The notes beneath the pieces are model-generated. The model saw nothing but the letters and a program-made list of their open reading frames with translations. It did no database searches and was not told the origin of the DNA. Below, in pieces: positions 30,847-40,130 of a DNA stretch of 64,000 nucleotides; within the stretch, counting starts at the first letter, position 1, and each line of letters opens with the position of its first letter. The DNA is from Lobosporangium transversale (Eukaryota > Mortierellomycota > Mortierellomycetes > Mortierellales > Mortierellaceae), in NCBI RefSeq assembly GCF_002105155.1, contig NW_019029021.1, positions 124,001 through 188,000 of the forward strand, given 5' to 3'. The translations under genes were made by a program, and so were the position numbers.

Positions 30847-31820
30847 TATTCCTGATTTCTTTCTCTCTTTATCCAGTGCAACCGTCTACCTTCACTCCTT
30901 CGCATACCAATTGTGACATGTCTATTTGAAAGGAGGGAGAAAAAGCGGGGGCTTTAAAAGCAAAGATGGTTAGTCGATCCCAATATCTGCTTTGTATCCT
31001 ACAAACAACCATTACGTTTGTACTGGATGGGTAGGATTTTTTTTTTTTTTTTGTTCCTTTACTCATCATTCAGGCTTGAAAGGAACAAAATATTTTGAAA
31101 GAAAAAGAAGAGAAAAAGAGGAGAAAACATATCAGAAGTTTTCCCTTCCTATTTCAGCATGAACCTTTTTAGAGAATGCTATACCCAGATGGATTTTCAT
31201 TGCACTTTTTGGTACTCTATATCAATCCTTATAACATGATTCAGCTAAAGATTGTATCTGAATACTCAAGCTTTTATACACATTTTGCTTTTCTTTTGGA
31301 TCTCGATTTACCATGTTCCTCATATACGAAATGTCGACTGTCTAAGTGCAAGCTGTCTTTGTGCAGACTTTTGGTAAATGCACTTGTAGAAAGAGACACA
31401 ATTAATTGCTCAATTCCTTCGCGTGTTCCTAAAAGCACACTCTCTGCTTTAATTCCAAGGCAAGCGACAGCATAGAAACCGAGTGGCGGCGTAATGACTG
31501 CGGTAAAAATGGACATTTGTTTGTGAAATCTTGATCTTCAAAAGCGTCCTCTTTCATTTGGTCACAAACATGTTCTATTATTGGTTGGCTCCGAATTTTG
31601 ACGCACTGACAATTACCATACCTGATACACCACTTGGGTGGTGTAATTTATTTTTTTTTTTTAAATACTCCATTTTTCCATTTCTCTCTCCCTAGACACG
31701 TCCTCCGCATACTCTCTCCATCTGGCTCAAACTACTGCAGCCTACACTCTCTTTGAATTCAATACTACGTACCAATATCTCATAAAAAAAGGCATACTTC
31801 ATTGCCGCCGCTGACCAACA
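30847..31820. other. Promoter side of the loop gene
   Basis: Contains a T tract near 31039-31053 and sequence related to 29420-29830. The stretch 31620-31820 is CT-rich and leads to the ATG at 31821. No other gene seen. Confidence 0.5.
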
Positions 31821-32483
31821 ATGAATAACAGCAGCAAAAAAGAACACAGAATCTCGACTGGAGATACCTCTGATGGATCGCCCCCTTTACCGTTACTCGA
31901 ATCCTACACAGTCGACTTGAGCGAGGACTTAGTCCCACAGTATAGCGTCGATGAGCCTCAAGAGTTTCTTCTGCTCCAGCGGCAGCGGCTACTGGAGACA
32001 CAAACTCGACAAAGGATTTGGCTGCTACTAGAACATCAGCAAGCATGGCTCAGCCTATGCCAGTGGCATATTCCTCTAGTGCAGGAGGGGAAGGAGCACC
32101 TACAGCAATTGCAACAACAAATACTGGAGGAGGAGAAGTACCTGCGTCAATTGCAACAACAACTATGGGATAACCTATTTTTTAGGTTTTCCCTACACCC
32201 TGGATATATTCAGCATGGTCAGCACATCTGCTGTGTTTGCGGTAAGGCCGCTACTACAGCCTCGAACTTGAGAGCTCACGAAAAAATCCACCTTTCTCCA
32301 TCAGAAAGACCTTTTGGCTGTACGTGGGATGGCTGCGAATCGAGATTCAATAGAAAGGCCGAGCTCAAACGACATCTTGGGACACACCAGCCTGGAGCCA
32401 CTACATTCGAATGTGACAGATGTGGTGAAAAGTTTACCAGAAAAGATTCACTTGTCAGGCACACTCGTATCAAGCATCACTAA
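31821..32483 (+). CDS. C2H2 zinc-finger protein, family B, loop copy
   Basis: 220 residues from the ATG at 31821. The N-terminal half is Gln/Leu-rich with coiled-coil character (LQQLQQQILEEEKYLRQLQQ). Three fingers lie at about residues 135-220: CCVCGKAATTASNLRAHEKIH, CTWDGCESRFNRKAELKRHLGTH, CDRCGEKFTRKDSLVRHTRIKHH. The fingers align directly with the arm copies, but the N-terminus is different. It sits in the loop of inverted repeat 2. Probable DNA-binding protein; targets unknown. Confidence 0.8.
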   Translation: MNNSSKKEHRISTGDTSDGSPPLPLLESYTVDLSEDLVPQYSVDEPQEFLLLQRQRLLETQTRQRIWLLLEHQQAWLSLCQWHIPLVQEGKEHLQQLQQQILEEEKYLRQLQQQLWDNLFFRFSLHPGYIQHGQHICCVCGKAATTASNLRAHEKIHLSPSERPFGCTWDGCESRFNRKAELKRHLGTHQPGATTFECDRCGEKFTRKDSLVRHTRIKHH

Positions 32484-32898
32484 CCTGGTTCCTTACCTGA
32501 CAAGTGTAGTCCTCCAATCAATATAAGTATTCCTGAATCCAATTCCTCATAGAGTAACAGAGCCTCGGCCACTTTCCTCTCAATTGATCTATCATTCTGT
32601 CCCTTACAGACCTTTTGTCCATTCCTCTTATATCCCTATATATCCAACATCAACGCAGCAAAGGAATGTTTTGGCTTCGTATAGATTCAATAAAAGTTAT
32701 TTAAAGGAATGGAATAGATAATTGATCAAGCTAGTCTCGTCAGCAGCCCGAGTGCTCATTTAATAAGGCATAGGGAAACGGTCCTCATTCTTATGTCAAG
32801 ATCGTTCACCTTTCCAAGTTGAAAGGAGTATACACCGCATTACTATATGTTCATCGTCACGTGCCTTTTATTGTAACCCATTCCACTACGAACACAGA
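32484..32898. other. Loop spacer
   Basis: 3' region of the loop gene up to the right arm. No gene. Confidence 0.5.
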
Positions 32899-33740
32899 TT
32901 TGAGGGTGCAGAGCACACTCAATAACATCCAATATCCGGCGAGTCCATCATGAGTACGGTCTACAAGTAACATCATCATCGCCATTAGCTATCCCTTTAT
33001 TGTTATTATCTTATTCCTAAGGTTAAACCGAAATAAACAAATTAAACTAAAAGCGAACATAAAAATGAATAGGAGGGATATAAAAGAGACAGATGTTTAT
33101 ACAGGGGGGAAATGCCGATGGGATCTAATAGAGTAGTGTAAAGTAATTATCGAAAAAAAAAAAATAAATAAAGAAAGACACAATGATTGACAGTGAGGTA
33201 TAAGAATGATAAAGTTGGATTTTTCTCCATCTTTTAGAAATGTGTCTCAAGAGAGGGAAGAGTGGTGGCTCTGGACCCAGATGCGGGATTACTTGCACTG
33301 TTTGGAAGCCCATACTCGTCAGATGACAGACCAGGCTTGTGATGCTTGGTGCGAGTGTGTCTGAGAAGCGAGTCTTTCCTGGTGAACCCTTGGCCACATA
33401 AATCACACTTGTATCTACCGGTCCTGCGTTGATGCGTTTCGAGATGGCGGTTGAACTCAGCCTTTCTATTGTATCTTGCCTTGCAGTCCTTCCACGTACA
33501 GCCATAAGGCTTTTCTGATGGAGGGCGGTGTGTTCTTATGTGTGTATTGAGGTTAGAAGATGTAGTTGTGGCTTTACCGCAAATATGGCAAACATGTTTG
33601 CGTACAATGCGGTAGGATGTTTCGAAGGTATATGAGGAGGGAAAGGCTTCGAGAGAAGAAGACTGGCCTGATGGAGTCGCAGCAGCATATTGTCCATGTT
33701 GATTATTTGACCGCTCATTACGCTGCTGTTCTCTTTGAGT
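32899..33740 (-). repeat. Inverted repeat 2, right arm
   Basis: Mirror of 30005-30846. Contains all but the 5' end of the zinc-finger gene 33234-33971 plus its 3' flank. A diverged third copy of the flank lies at 36715-36930. Confidence 0.85.
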
Positions 33741-33971
33741 AAAGTTTGCATCGTCTTGAGTAGTGGCACGATCGCCATTAGATCTTGCTGCTTGTGGTTG
33801 ATTGCGTCTGACGGTTACTGTATTATCTGAAGCTGCATTATGGTACGGCAACTGTTGGTATTGTACGTGATTAAGATCATTGACTTTCGTGCTAATGTTA
33901 AGGGGCAAGTTTAGCTGTTGTATTAGCTGTTGTATTAGGAGCTGCTGTTTTTGTTGCTGCACTTTTAGCAT
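33234..33971 (-). CDS. C2H2 zinc-finger protein, family B, arm copy
   Basis: 245 residues from the ATG at 33971. A Gln-rich N-terminus (VQQQKQQLLIQQLIQQL) is followed by a linker and three fingers at about residues 130-215 (CHICGKATTTSSNLNTHIRTH, CTWKDCKARYNRKAEFNRHLETH, CDLCGQGFTRKDSLLRHTRTKHH), then a short Ser-rich tail. The frame continues upstream of the ATG for 16 codons, with the same Gln/Leu/Glu character (LLEATEQLQQ), until the stop of the Sel1 gene, which is in the same frame. The true N-terminus is therefore uncertain. The relic at 29174 has an ATG at the equivalent point, which supports this start. Confidence 0.75.
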   Translation of the reverse strand: MLKVQQQKQQLLIQQLIQQLNLPLNISTKVNDLNHVQYQQLPYHNAASDNTVTVRRNQPQAARSNGDRATTQDDANFTQREQQRNERSNNQHGQYAAATPSGQSSSLEAFPSSYTFETSYRIVRKHVCHICGKATTTSSNLNTHIRTHRPPSEKPYGCTWKDCKARYNRKAEFNRHLETHQRRTGRYKCDLCGQGFTRKDSLLRHTRTKHHKPGLSSDEYGLPNSASNPASGSRATTLPSLETHF

Positions 33972-34019
33972 TTGTTGTAGTTGTTCAGTCGCTTCCAGTA
34001 AATGACCCCCTGGCGTATA

Positions 34020-35054
34020 TTATAGGACCTCTTTACCGCCCTCATACGAATCATCTAGTTCCATCTGAGTGTCATCAAAGCCTTGCTCGACCTCGATAGC
34101 CTGGTCACTACCTTTTGAGCGATCTTTAGGAATGCCTTCATCTTCAGCCTGCACTGTAGCTTGCTTAAACTGAGTATTGTCTTCTTCATCTGACTCAGAA
34201 TCCCAGCTATACCTACCCTCAGCAACCATCCGGTCTAGCTCGTCAAGAAACGCTGCCCTGACATACCACTCGGCAGCTTTCGAATCAACTTGAGGCGCTC
34301 CTTTGCCAAAATAGTATATCTCGCCTAGCTCATACTGAGACGATGCACACTCTTGGTTAGCTGCCTTGAGGCACCAGTCAAACGCTTTTGAGTAATCTTG
34401 AGCCACTCCTTGGCCCCGATAGTACATCACGCCTAGACTATACTGAGAATTAATGTCTCCTTGGTTGGCTGACTTGAGGTACCAGTCAAACGCTTTTGAG
34501 TAATCTTGAGGTACTCCTTTGCCAAAATAGTACATCTCGCCTAGCATTGTCTGAGAATGGGCATATCCTTGGTCGGCTGCCTTGAGGTACCAGTCAAACG
34601 CTTTTGAGTAATCTTGAGTCACTCCTTGGCCCCGATAGTACATCACGCCTAGACTATACTGAGAATTAATGTCTCCTTGGTTGGCTGCCTTGAGGTACCA
34701 GTCAAACGCTTTTGAGTAATCTTGAGCCACTCCTTGGCCCCGATAGTACATCTCGCCTAGATTACACTGAGAATGGGCATATCCTTGGTTGGCTGCCTTG
34801 AGGTACCAGTCAAACGCTTTTGAGTAATCTTGAGGTACTCCTTTGCCAAAATAGTATATCTCGCCTAGCATTGTCTGAGAATGGGCATATCCTTGGTCGG
34901 CTACCTTGAGGTACCAGTCAAACGCTTTTGAGTAATCTTGAGCCACTCCTTGGCCCCGATAGTACATCTCGCCTAGATTATACTGAGAATTAATGTCTCC
35001 TTGGTTGGCTGCTTTGAGGTTCCTTTCAAAATCTTCCGAGTCATTCTGTTCCAC
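34020..35054 (-). CDS. Sel1-like repeat protein
   Basis: An alpha/alpha solenoid of seven 36-residue Sel1 repeats plus a partial one (consensus DYSKAFDWYLKAANQG, then SQYNLGEMYYRGQGVAQ), followed by an acidic tail. Sel1 proteins act as scaffolds, for example in ER-associated degradation or signalling. Two repeat subtypes (YYRGQGV and YYFGKGV) are mixed in the order a-b-a-a-b-a-b, showing recent expansion. The frame has no ATG at its 5' end; it opens after a TAG at about 35085. The N-terminal part of the gene is probably the Gln-rich frame at 35041-35442, joined by a frameshift. At the 3' end a single TAA (34020-34022) separates it from the in-frame zinc-finger gene. Confidence 0.75.
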   Translation of the reverse strand: MEQNDSEDFERNLKAANQGDINSQYNLGEMYYRGQGVAQDYSKAFDWYLKVADQGYAHSQTMLGEIYYFGKGVPQDYSKAFDWYLKAANQGYAHSQCNLGEMYYRGQGVAQDYSKAFDWYLKAANQGDINSQYSLGVMYYRGQGVTQDYSKAFDWYLKAADQGYAHSQTMLGEMYYFGKGVPQDYSKAFDWYLKSANQGDINSQYSLGVMYYRGQGVAQDYSKAFDWCLKAANQECASSQYELGEIYYFGKGAPQVDSKAAEWYVRAAFLDELDRMVAEGRYSWDSESDEEDNTQFKQATVQAEDEGIPKDRSKGSDQAIEVEQGFDDTQMELDDSYEGGKEVL

Positions 35055-35442
35055 CTGCTGTACTATTTTGTCGCTGCTGTTCTAGCCACTGTTCTTTCTG
35101 TTCTAATGTCTTTCCCTGCGATGACTCTAGTATAAGTTGCTCCAATTCTATTTGTCGCCGTTGTACCTCATACAGTTGCTGCAATTGTTCTAGTCGACGA
35201 GTATGCTTCTGGCTCAACTCTTCAAGCCGTTGTTGACACCGTTGGCTCTGCTGACTCTTTCGTAGGTCCTGCTGCTTCTGCTGGTGCTGTTGTGTTTGCT
35301 GCTTCCAGTAGCCCTCTAGTTGGTTTGGATAGTCATAATGAGAGGTCGGAACTAAGGTAGAATCAGGTATAGAGTCCGGAAGGACTATGGCCAATACATC
35401 ATACTCTTGGGTGAGGCCGTTGGACTGTTGAGTAGAGCTCAT
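35041..35442 (-). CDS. Gln-rich coiled-coil N-terminal part of the Sel1 gene
   Basis: 133 residues from the ATG at 35442 (MSSTQQSNGLTQEYDVLAIV). A Gln/Glu/Leu-rich coiled coil spans about residues 45-125 (QQRLEELSQKHTRRLEQLQQ). It overlaps the start of the Sel1 frame by 14 bp in a different frame and is on the same strand. The simplest reading is one gene with a one-base frameshift near 35050-35090, either a genuine lesion or a sequencing error. A separate short gene is less likely. Confidence 0.5.
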   Translation of the reverse strand: MSSTQQSNGLTQEYDVLAIVLPDSIPDSTLVPTSHYDYPNQLEGYWKQQTQQHQQKQQDLRKSQQSQRCQQRLEELSQKHTRRLEQLQQLYEVQRRQIELEQLILESSQGKTLEQKEQWLEQQRQNSTAGGTE

Positions 35443-36714
35443 TAAGCGTAATGCTTCGGATACAACTTGAGCTGGCTGAAAGTATTCATGTGCTTTTGCA
35501 TCAAGAGATGGGTAGATGGGTTAGAATGAATGGATACTTTTCAAGATGGAAGTCAAGGCAGTTGAAAATGTTAAACACAAATCTGCGGCGTATTTTTTAA
35601 AGTTCCTGGAAAAAAGGCCGTGCGTGCTCTTTATAATTTTGTGTGGCGATGTCGTCGTCGCCCCTGAAGTATCAACCTGAAATGATTTCTCTGGTTGTTG
35701 AATAATATCAGTACACCCGCTATCGTCATCGTAGCTGTCGCACGGGTATCTTGAGGCTAGAGAGTGTCTCCATAGTGGGAAAGGGGTCAATCTGTATTTG
35801 TTAGGCCTGTTGAAGCCATTGGTGTGGGTACTGTGCGATTCACGAGGTATGGATGCAGAGTGTGCAAGAGTGTGTTGAGAGAATGTGGAGAGTTTATTTG
35901 TCTTTTCAAATTCTTGGCAACACAGTATGGTCGGCAGATTAATATATTTCAACATGTCAATATTTTCTCTCCAAAAGTATAAAGGTATGTGGCAAACCTG
36001 AAGTCTATCTGGAGAAATCGTTGCATTTAGACAGTTTGTGCTTTAGACAGTTTGTATCAGAAAAGAGTCGACTATGTTTGAGCTCTGATCTTACTTCTAC
36101 CGTGGCGTAAGTGAGAACACCTCGCTCATTACTCTATTAGTATTATGAGGACTATAGATCTATTCCTCTTTACCAAAAAAAAAAAAAAAAAAAAAAAAAT
36201 CCATCAAGTGAAATATATTTAGGACCCCTACTTGAGTCATGTCAAATGTATTAATAAAGGGCACCAAAAGATTCATTGAAAAACCATCTAGTCGGAGCGT
36301 TCTCAAACAAGGTACATGCTGAATTGGGAAAGAAAAATTTAACTGAGCATATTTCTCTCTACTTTTTCTGTTCTTCCGCATCAAAAGATTCTATCAGTTT
36401 CACTCTGCTCGTCCAGGATGATAATTAAAAGGAAATAAAAAGCTATCCCACCTAATGGACCAATGCAGCTGTAATGGTTGCCTGTAGGCTACAAAGGAGA
36501 TATTGTAGCTGACTAACCACTTCCTCTTTCAAAGTCCCACCCTTCTTCTCCCTCTCTTCCGCTCAAACATGTTTGTCACAGCTGGTATGTGAAGAAATGG
36601 AGAAGGATGGTAACATTGGATAAAGAGAGAAGAGGATAGAAAGGGAGTCAGAGCTCGTCTCAGATATTACTGAGAGTGCAGGACAACCCCAAGGGGTAAA
36701 AGTCTGACATACGT
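35443..36714. other. Upstream region of the Sel1 gene
   Basis: The minus-strand frame at 35521-35955 (144 residues, MLKYINLPTILCC) may be an upstream exon or chance; its composition is not clearly protein-like. An A tract lies at 36174-36199. The stretch 36535-36640 resembles the complement of 30885-30955, flank sequence of the family B genes. Confidence 0.4.
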
Positions 36715-36930
36715 TGCAGTACTCAATATCTGGCAAGTCCATGATAAGTATGGTTTACAAATTCAATCATGATCACCACCATCTATTATATATACCTTAA
36801 TTTATTTTTATTCCTATGCTCAACAAAAAAAAAAAAAAAATAAAAATGAATAAGGATAAAAAAGAAGCAAACATTTATACAGGGAGACAATGCTGATGAG
36901 ATCTAAAAGAATAAAATAAAATAGATATAG
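36715..36930 (-). repeat. Orphan copy of the family B zinc-finger 3' flank
   Basis: Aligned in direct orientation with 32935-33170 (ACAATGCTGATGAGATCTAA against AAATGCCGATGGGATCTAAT, and ATTTATACAGGGAGA against GTTTATACAGGGGGG). It carries no zinc-finger coding and lies just downstream of MSS51. Confidence 0.6.
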
Positions 36931-36993
36931 AGAAAAACGATGAAGGAAAGAAAAGGCCACCTTAATTTTTGTTTATTATTATCTTTGTGATTG

Positions 36994-38754
36994 TTATTCC
37001 TCCGCAGGTCTCACATCATAACGACGTCCACGGATCCCCCAGATACCCCAGTTACACTGTGCTGATTGTCGAACATCAGTCAAGTTGACTTCATGCTTCA
37101 AAGATCGGAACACATTCTCTCGAGGCTTCATCAGCCAATCCATCTCATAGCCTGCATTCTCAATCTCATTGACATCATTCATCACATCCTGTTCATCGAA
37201 TCCTGTTCCAAAGATCGCACATTTTGTATCCAACAATAATGGGATCGTAGGCTTCCACATATCCTTCGTTGCTGGATGGGCTAGACCGGGTGAGAAGAGG
37301 AAAAACACATCGTAGTAAGGGTTGAAGGGCCCTGCCTCTGCATGATATGTCTCATAACGAGAGTTGTCATATATAAACGTGATCTGCTCATAATGGACAT
37401 GCTGATGAGGATCCTTGGATTTCGTATGTGGTGGGATTGCATCCGGTCCTACAAAATGAATCTGGAAGGCCGTCGTTGGGAACAGATAGGCGAGTTGCAT
37501 GTAGATATGAGGTGGAAGATGAGATTCTGCACGGGCCCCCAAACAAAAGATACGCACAGTGTGTGTTGCAATTGTACGAAGATCCTGAGATTGAGTGATT
37601 CCTGGAATGACCGCCGGATGCAATGTGTGGCGAAGGGCTAACAGAATAAAAATAAATAAAACGATAAGAACCACATCACAATAAAAAAGAGACCCTGTAG
37701 AGCACAATTCGTACATCCGAAACAATATGCCCATGCAGCCCGCAAAACTAGAAAAAAAATCCATATTTACCTGCCAACGACTTCAGACCCTCGACAGTAA
37801 GATCCTTGCCGAGTCGATATGGCGAAGATTGATGAAGTACCGAGCCAATGGTGATAGGATAAGTCAACACATGTGAGACATGACGCATTGAACGCTCCGA
37901 GTTCATGCTGAGGAATCCACGAGTGTACAAGAATGTGTCCCAATTTGACAAGTTGATCGCCTCATCACGATGTTGAGCACCTAAAAAGAAAAGAAAAAAA
38001 AATAGTTTATATCCATGTTAGTTGCTTTCCGAAAAGACGTCTGATTTCCTTCTTCATGGCTATCTGTCATTGTTGTTATGGAGGAGTCTTTTTTTTTTTT
38101 TTTTTTCCTTCCACGAAGATTGTCTATGAGTATGCATAAAGAAAGAGTTTTTTCTTTCCCTTAATAAAAACTCGTATATACTTTACCTGGAAATTCAAAT
38201 TCCTTCATACGACGGCCAGATCGAAGATCATGTTCGTCTTCATTGATCTCCCGAAGGATTCCACAGATATGTTTATGACGATCCTTATCCATCTGGTAAT
38301 GCTCTTCACTACAATGAGTTGGATATCCACAATCTGGACATTCATACGTTGGTGCCTTTCTCTTCTTTTGCTCAGGCTTATGCTCCCCATGCTTATGTCC
38401 ATGTTCATGTTCCTGGTCTTTACAAACTGCACAGCTTCCATGCTTCGATATCCATTCTGCCTTTTGACGAACTGCAGGAATGGGCGACTTGCTCAGGGGA
38501 TGGAACAAATTTGCTTGCTCCAATACTGGTTCAAATTGAGAGGTGAATGCATCCTTTTTAGGCTTGCGAGGCGAAAAAAAGGATTTCAACGAAAGGGATC
38601 GTCGTCCATTAGTCGCTGTATTAATCGCTACTATTGCAAGACTAGGGGCCGTCTTTGGCATGCATGTTGCCACTGTTGTTGTTGTACTAGCTATTGTTCC
38701 TGTTCTGGGAAATGTCCTGAAGACCGAAGTCAATGGTCGAAACCTTGATGCCAT
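36994..38754 (-). CDS. MSS51: MSS51-like mitochondrial protein (three exons)
   Basis: Exons 38754-38187, 37980-37771 and 37637-36994 (introns of 206 and 133 nt, both GT-AG, phase 1) give 473 residues. In yeast Mss51 activates COX1 translation and couples it to cytochrome oxidase assembly. The N-terminus is rich in Arg, Ser and Thr (mitochondrial presequence). A MYND-like zinc finger follows at about residues 107-165 (CAVCKD, CPDCGYPTHCSEEHY, HKHIC). The remainder matches the family's C-terminal domain (NWDTFLYTRGF, TYPITIGSVLH, IHFVGPDAIPP). A His-rich insertion (HEHGHKHGEHKPEQ) splits the zinc finger. The 5' end abuts a helicase remnant. Confidence 0.85.
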
Positions 38755-38829
38755 CTGAAGTAGGAAAGGAAAGGATAGGAATATAGTAAAAAAAAAAAAA
38801 AAGGAAGGAGGGAGCTATGCCATTTACCA

Positions 38830-39434
38830 ATTGCGATGCGTCCGATCTTATCCATTGTTTCTACACGACTAATAACGCGTGTTTTCGATTTGGAGACCAC
38901 GTGATCCCCATTTGTTGATCTGTTTAGTCGAGAGTTGGCGCGATTTCGTGCAAATGCCCTCTTCTCTAACTCCAGGGAATTCGCAGAGATACACATCCCA
39001 ATGAATCCCATATCCTTCAATTCAGTATGTAAACTTTCGGTATCTTCAGCCTTCAGTGTGATATATATGATATATATCCACATCTTCTTTCCAGACTTGA
39101 CTAAGTTAATAACCTTTAACTTCAGAGAAGCCTCATTCTCATAAAAAGAGACGAGGTGTCCTTCCTGCGGCTTGAATACATTATAGATAACATGGGAATC
39201 ATCTCGAAGCTCCTTGATGATCTGAACGTCTCGGTCTGTCAGTTCAGCATCCAAGGCAATCACCTTCTTGAATACCTTAACGAAGTCTCGTAATATATCA
39301 TTATTAACCTTGTGAAAACCTCTCATGGCGGTAACACTTGTCATCTGACCAAAGTTAGATGACACCTCATCCAGAATCAGAACTACATCCATGATGTAGT
39401 ATGCAAGATCCAGTTTATATATTCCTTTTTTTAT
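38830..39434 (-). pseudogene. Remnant of a DExx helicase, possibly origin-binding-protein-like
   Basis: The reading frame contains LDLAYYIMDVVLILDEVSS (a Walker B/DExx motif), then GFHKVNNDILRDFVKVFKKV and KKMWIYIIYITLKAEDTESL. The pattern recalls the superfamily 2 origin-binding-protein-like helicases found scattered in fungal genomes. No Walker A and no C-terminal helicase domain are present, and homology ends near 38830. The open frame runs on into the MSS51 start by chance. Upstream at 39596-39690 a short charged segment (ELDNNLDRARFSDDSDSED) may be another fragment. Confidence 0.45.
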
Positions 39435-40130
39435 TCAACGAGGTTTTGGAATAATAATAAACGATTCCTTATATTTATTTCATCTTGTAAACTATTTGAG
39501 CTTATTCATATTTTATATTTGTCTAGAAATTACTTCCTCGCCGTTGCCTCTGACGTTTATTACAAAGTTTGAGTCCTGGTAGCACTAACTTTCTTTGTCT
39601 TCACTATCACTATCATCACTAAATCTGGCTCTGTCTAAATTATTATCAAGCTCAGCTAGATGACGCCGCTTGAGATAGTTCGTTAATCTCTGATACTAAG
39701 TGCGCTATCCCTGCCACCAAAAACAATGAAAAAATTAAAATAAAAACTCACCAGAATCTGTAATGCCCGAGATCATTTCCTTAAATCCCCCACCGAGGGT
39801 CTCAGATGAAGATAGTAGGTTTTCTGTAGGAATGATCACTATGAATTGGAGCTGCTGCTTTTAGCAAAGATGGTAAAAGTGCATGTGCATGTTAAAAGTT
39901 TTGCTCAAGGAACGCATGTGGCAGTGTTCGGATGTATACAGTTCCATATAGATAAAGTAAGTAGATGGGTTGCGCGCTTCTGACAAATACTGCGAATACA
40001 ATATGCCCTAGCAGCATTACATTTTTTAAAAAAAGTATTGACGTTTTTTTTGTGCAAAGAATTGTTTATCGATTCGTTACACACACTCTTTTTATTTTGC
40101 GAATGAGCTAGACAACTGTTCAGATGTTTT
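39435..40130. other. Intergenic between helicase remnant and Crinkler-like pseudogene
   Basis: No complete gene. A short minus-strand open segment near 39596-39690 ends in an acidic Ser-rich tail and might be a terminal exon of a lost gene. Confidence 0.4.

Noticed and set aside
34310-35040. CRISPR-like array
   Set aside because: The regular 108-nt period is coding (Sel1 repeats), and the organism is a fungus.
38730-38829. C-terminal 36 residues of the helicase-like frame (LLPFFFFLLYSYPF)
   Set aside because: This is read-through into the AT-rich MSS51 leader, not helicase sequence.
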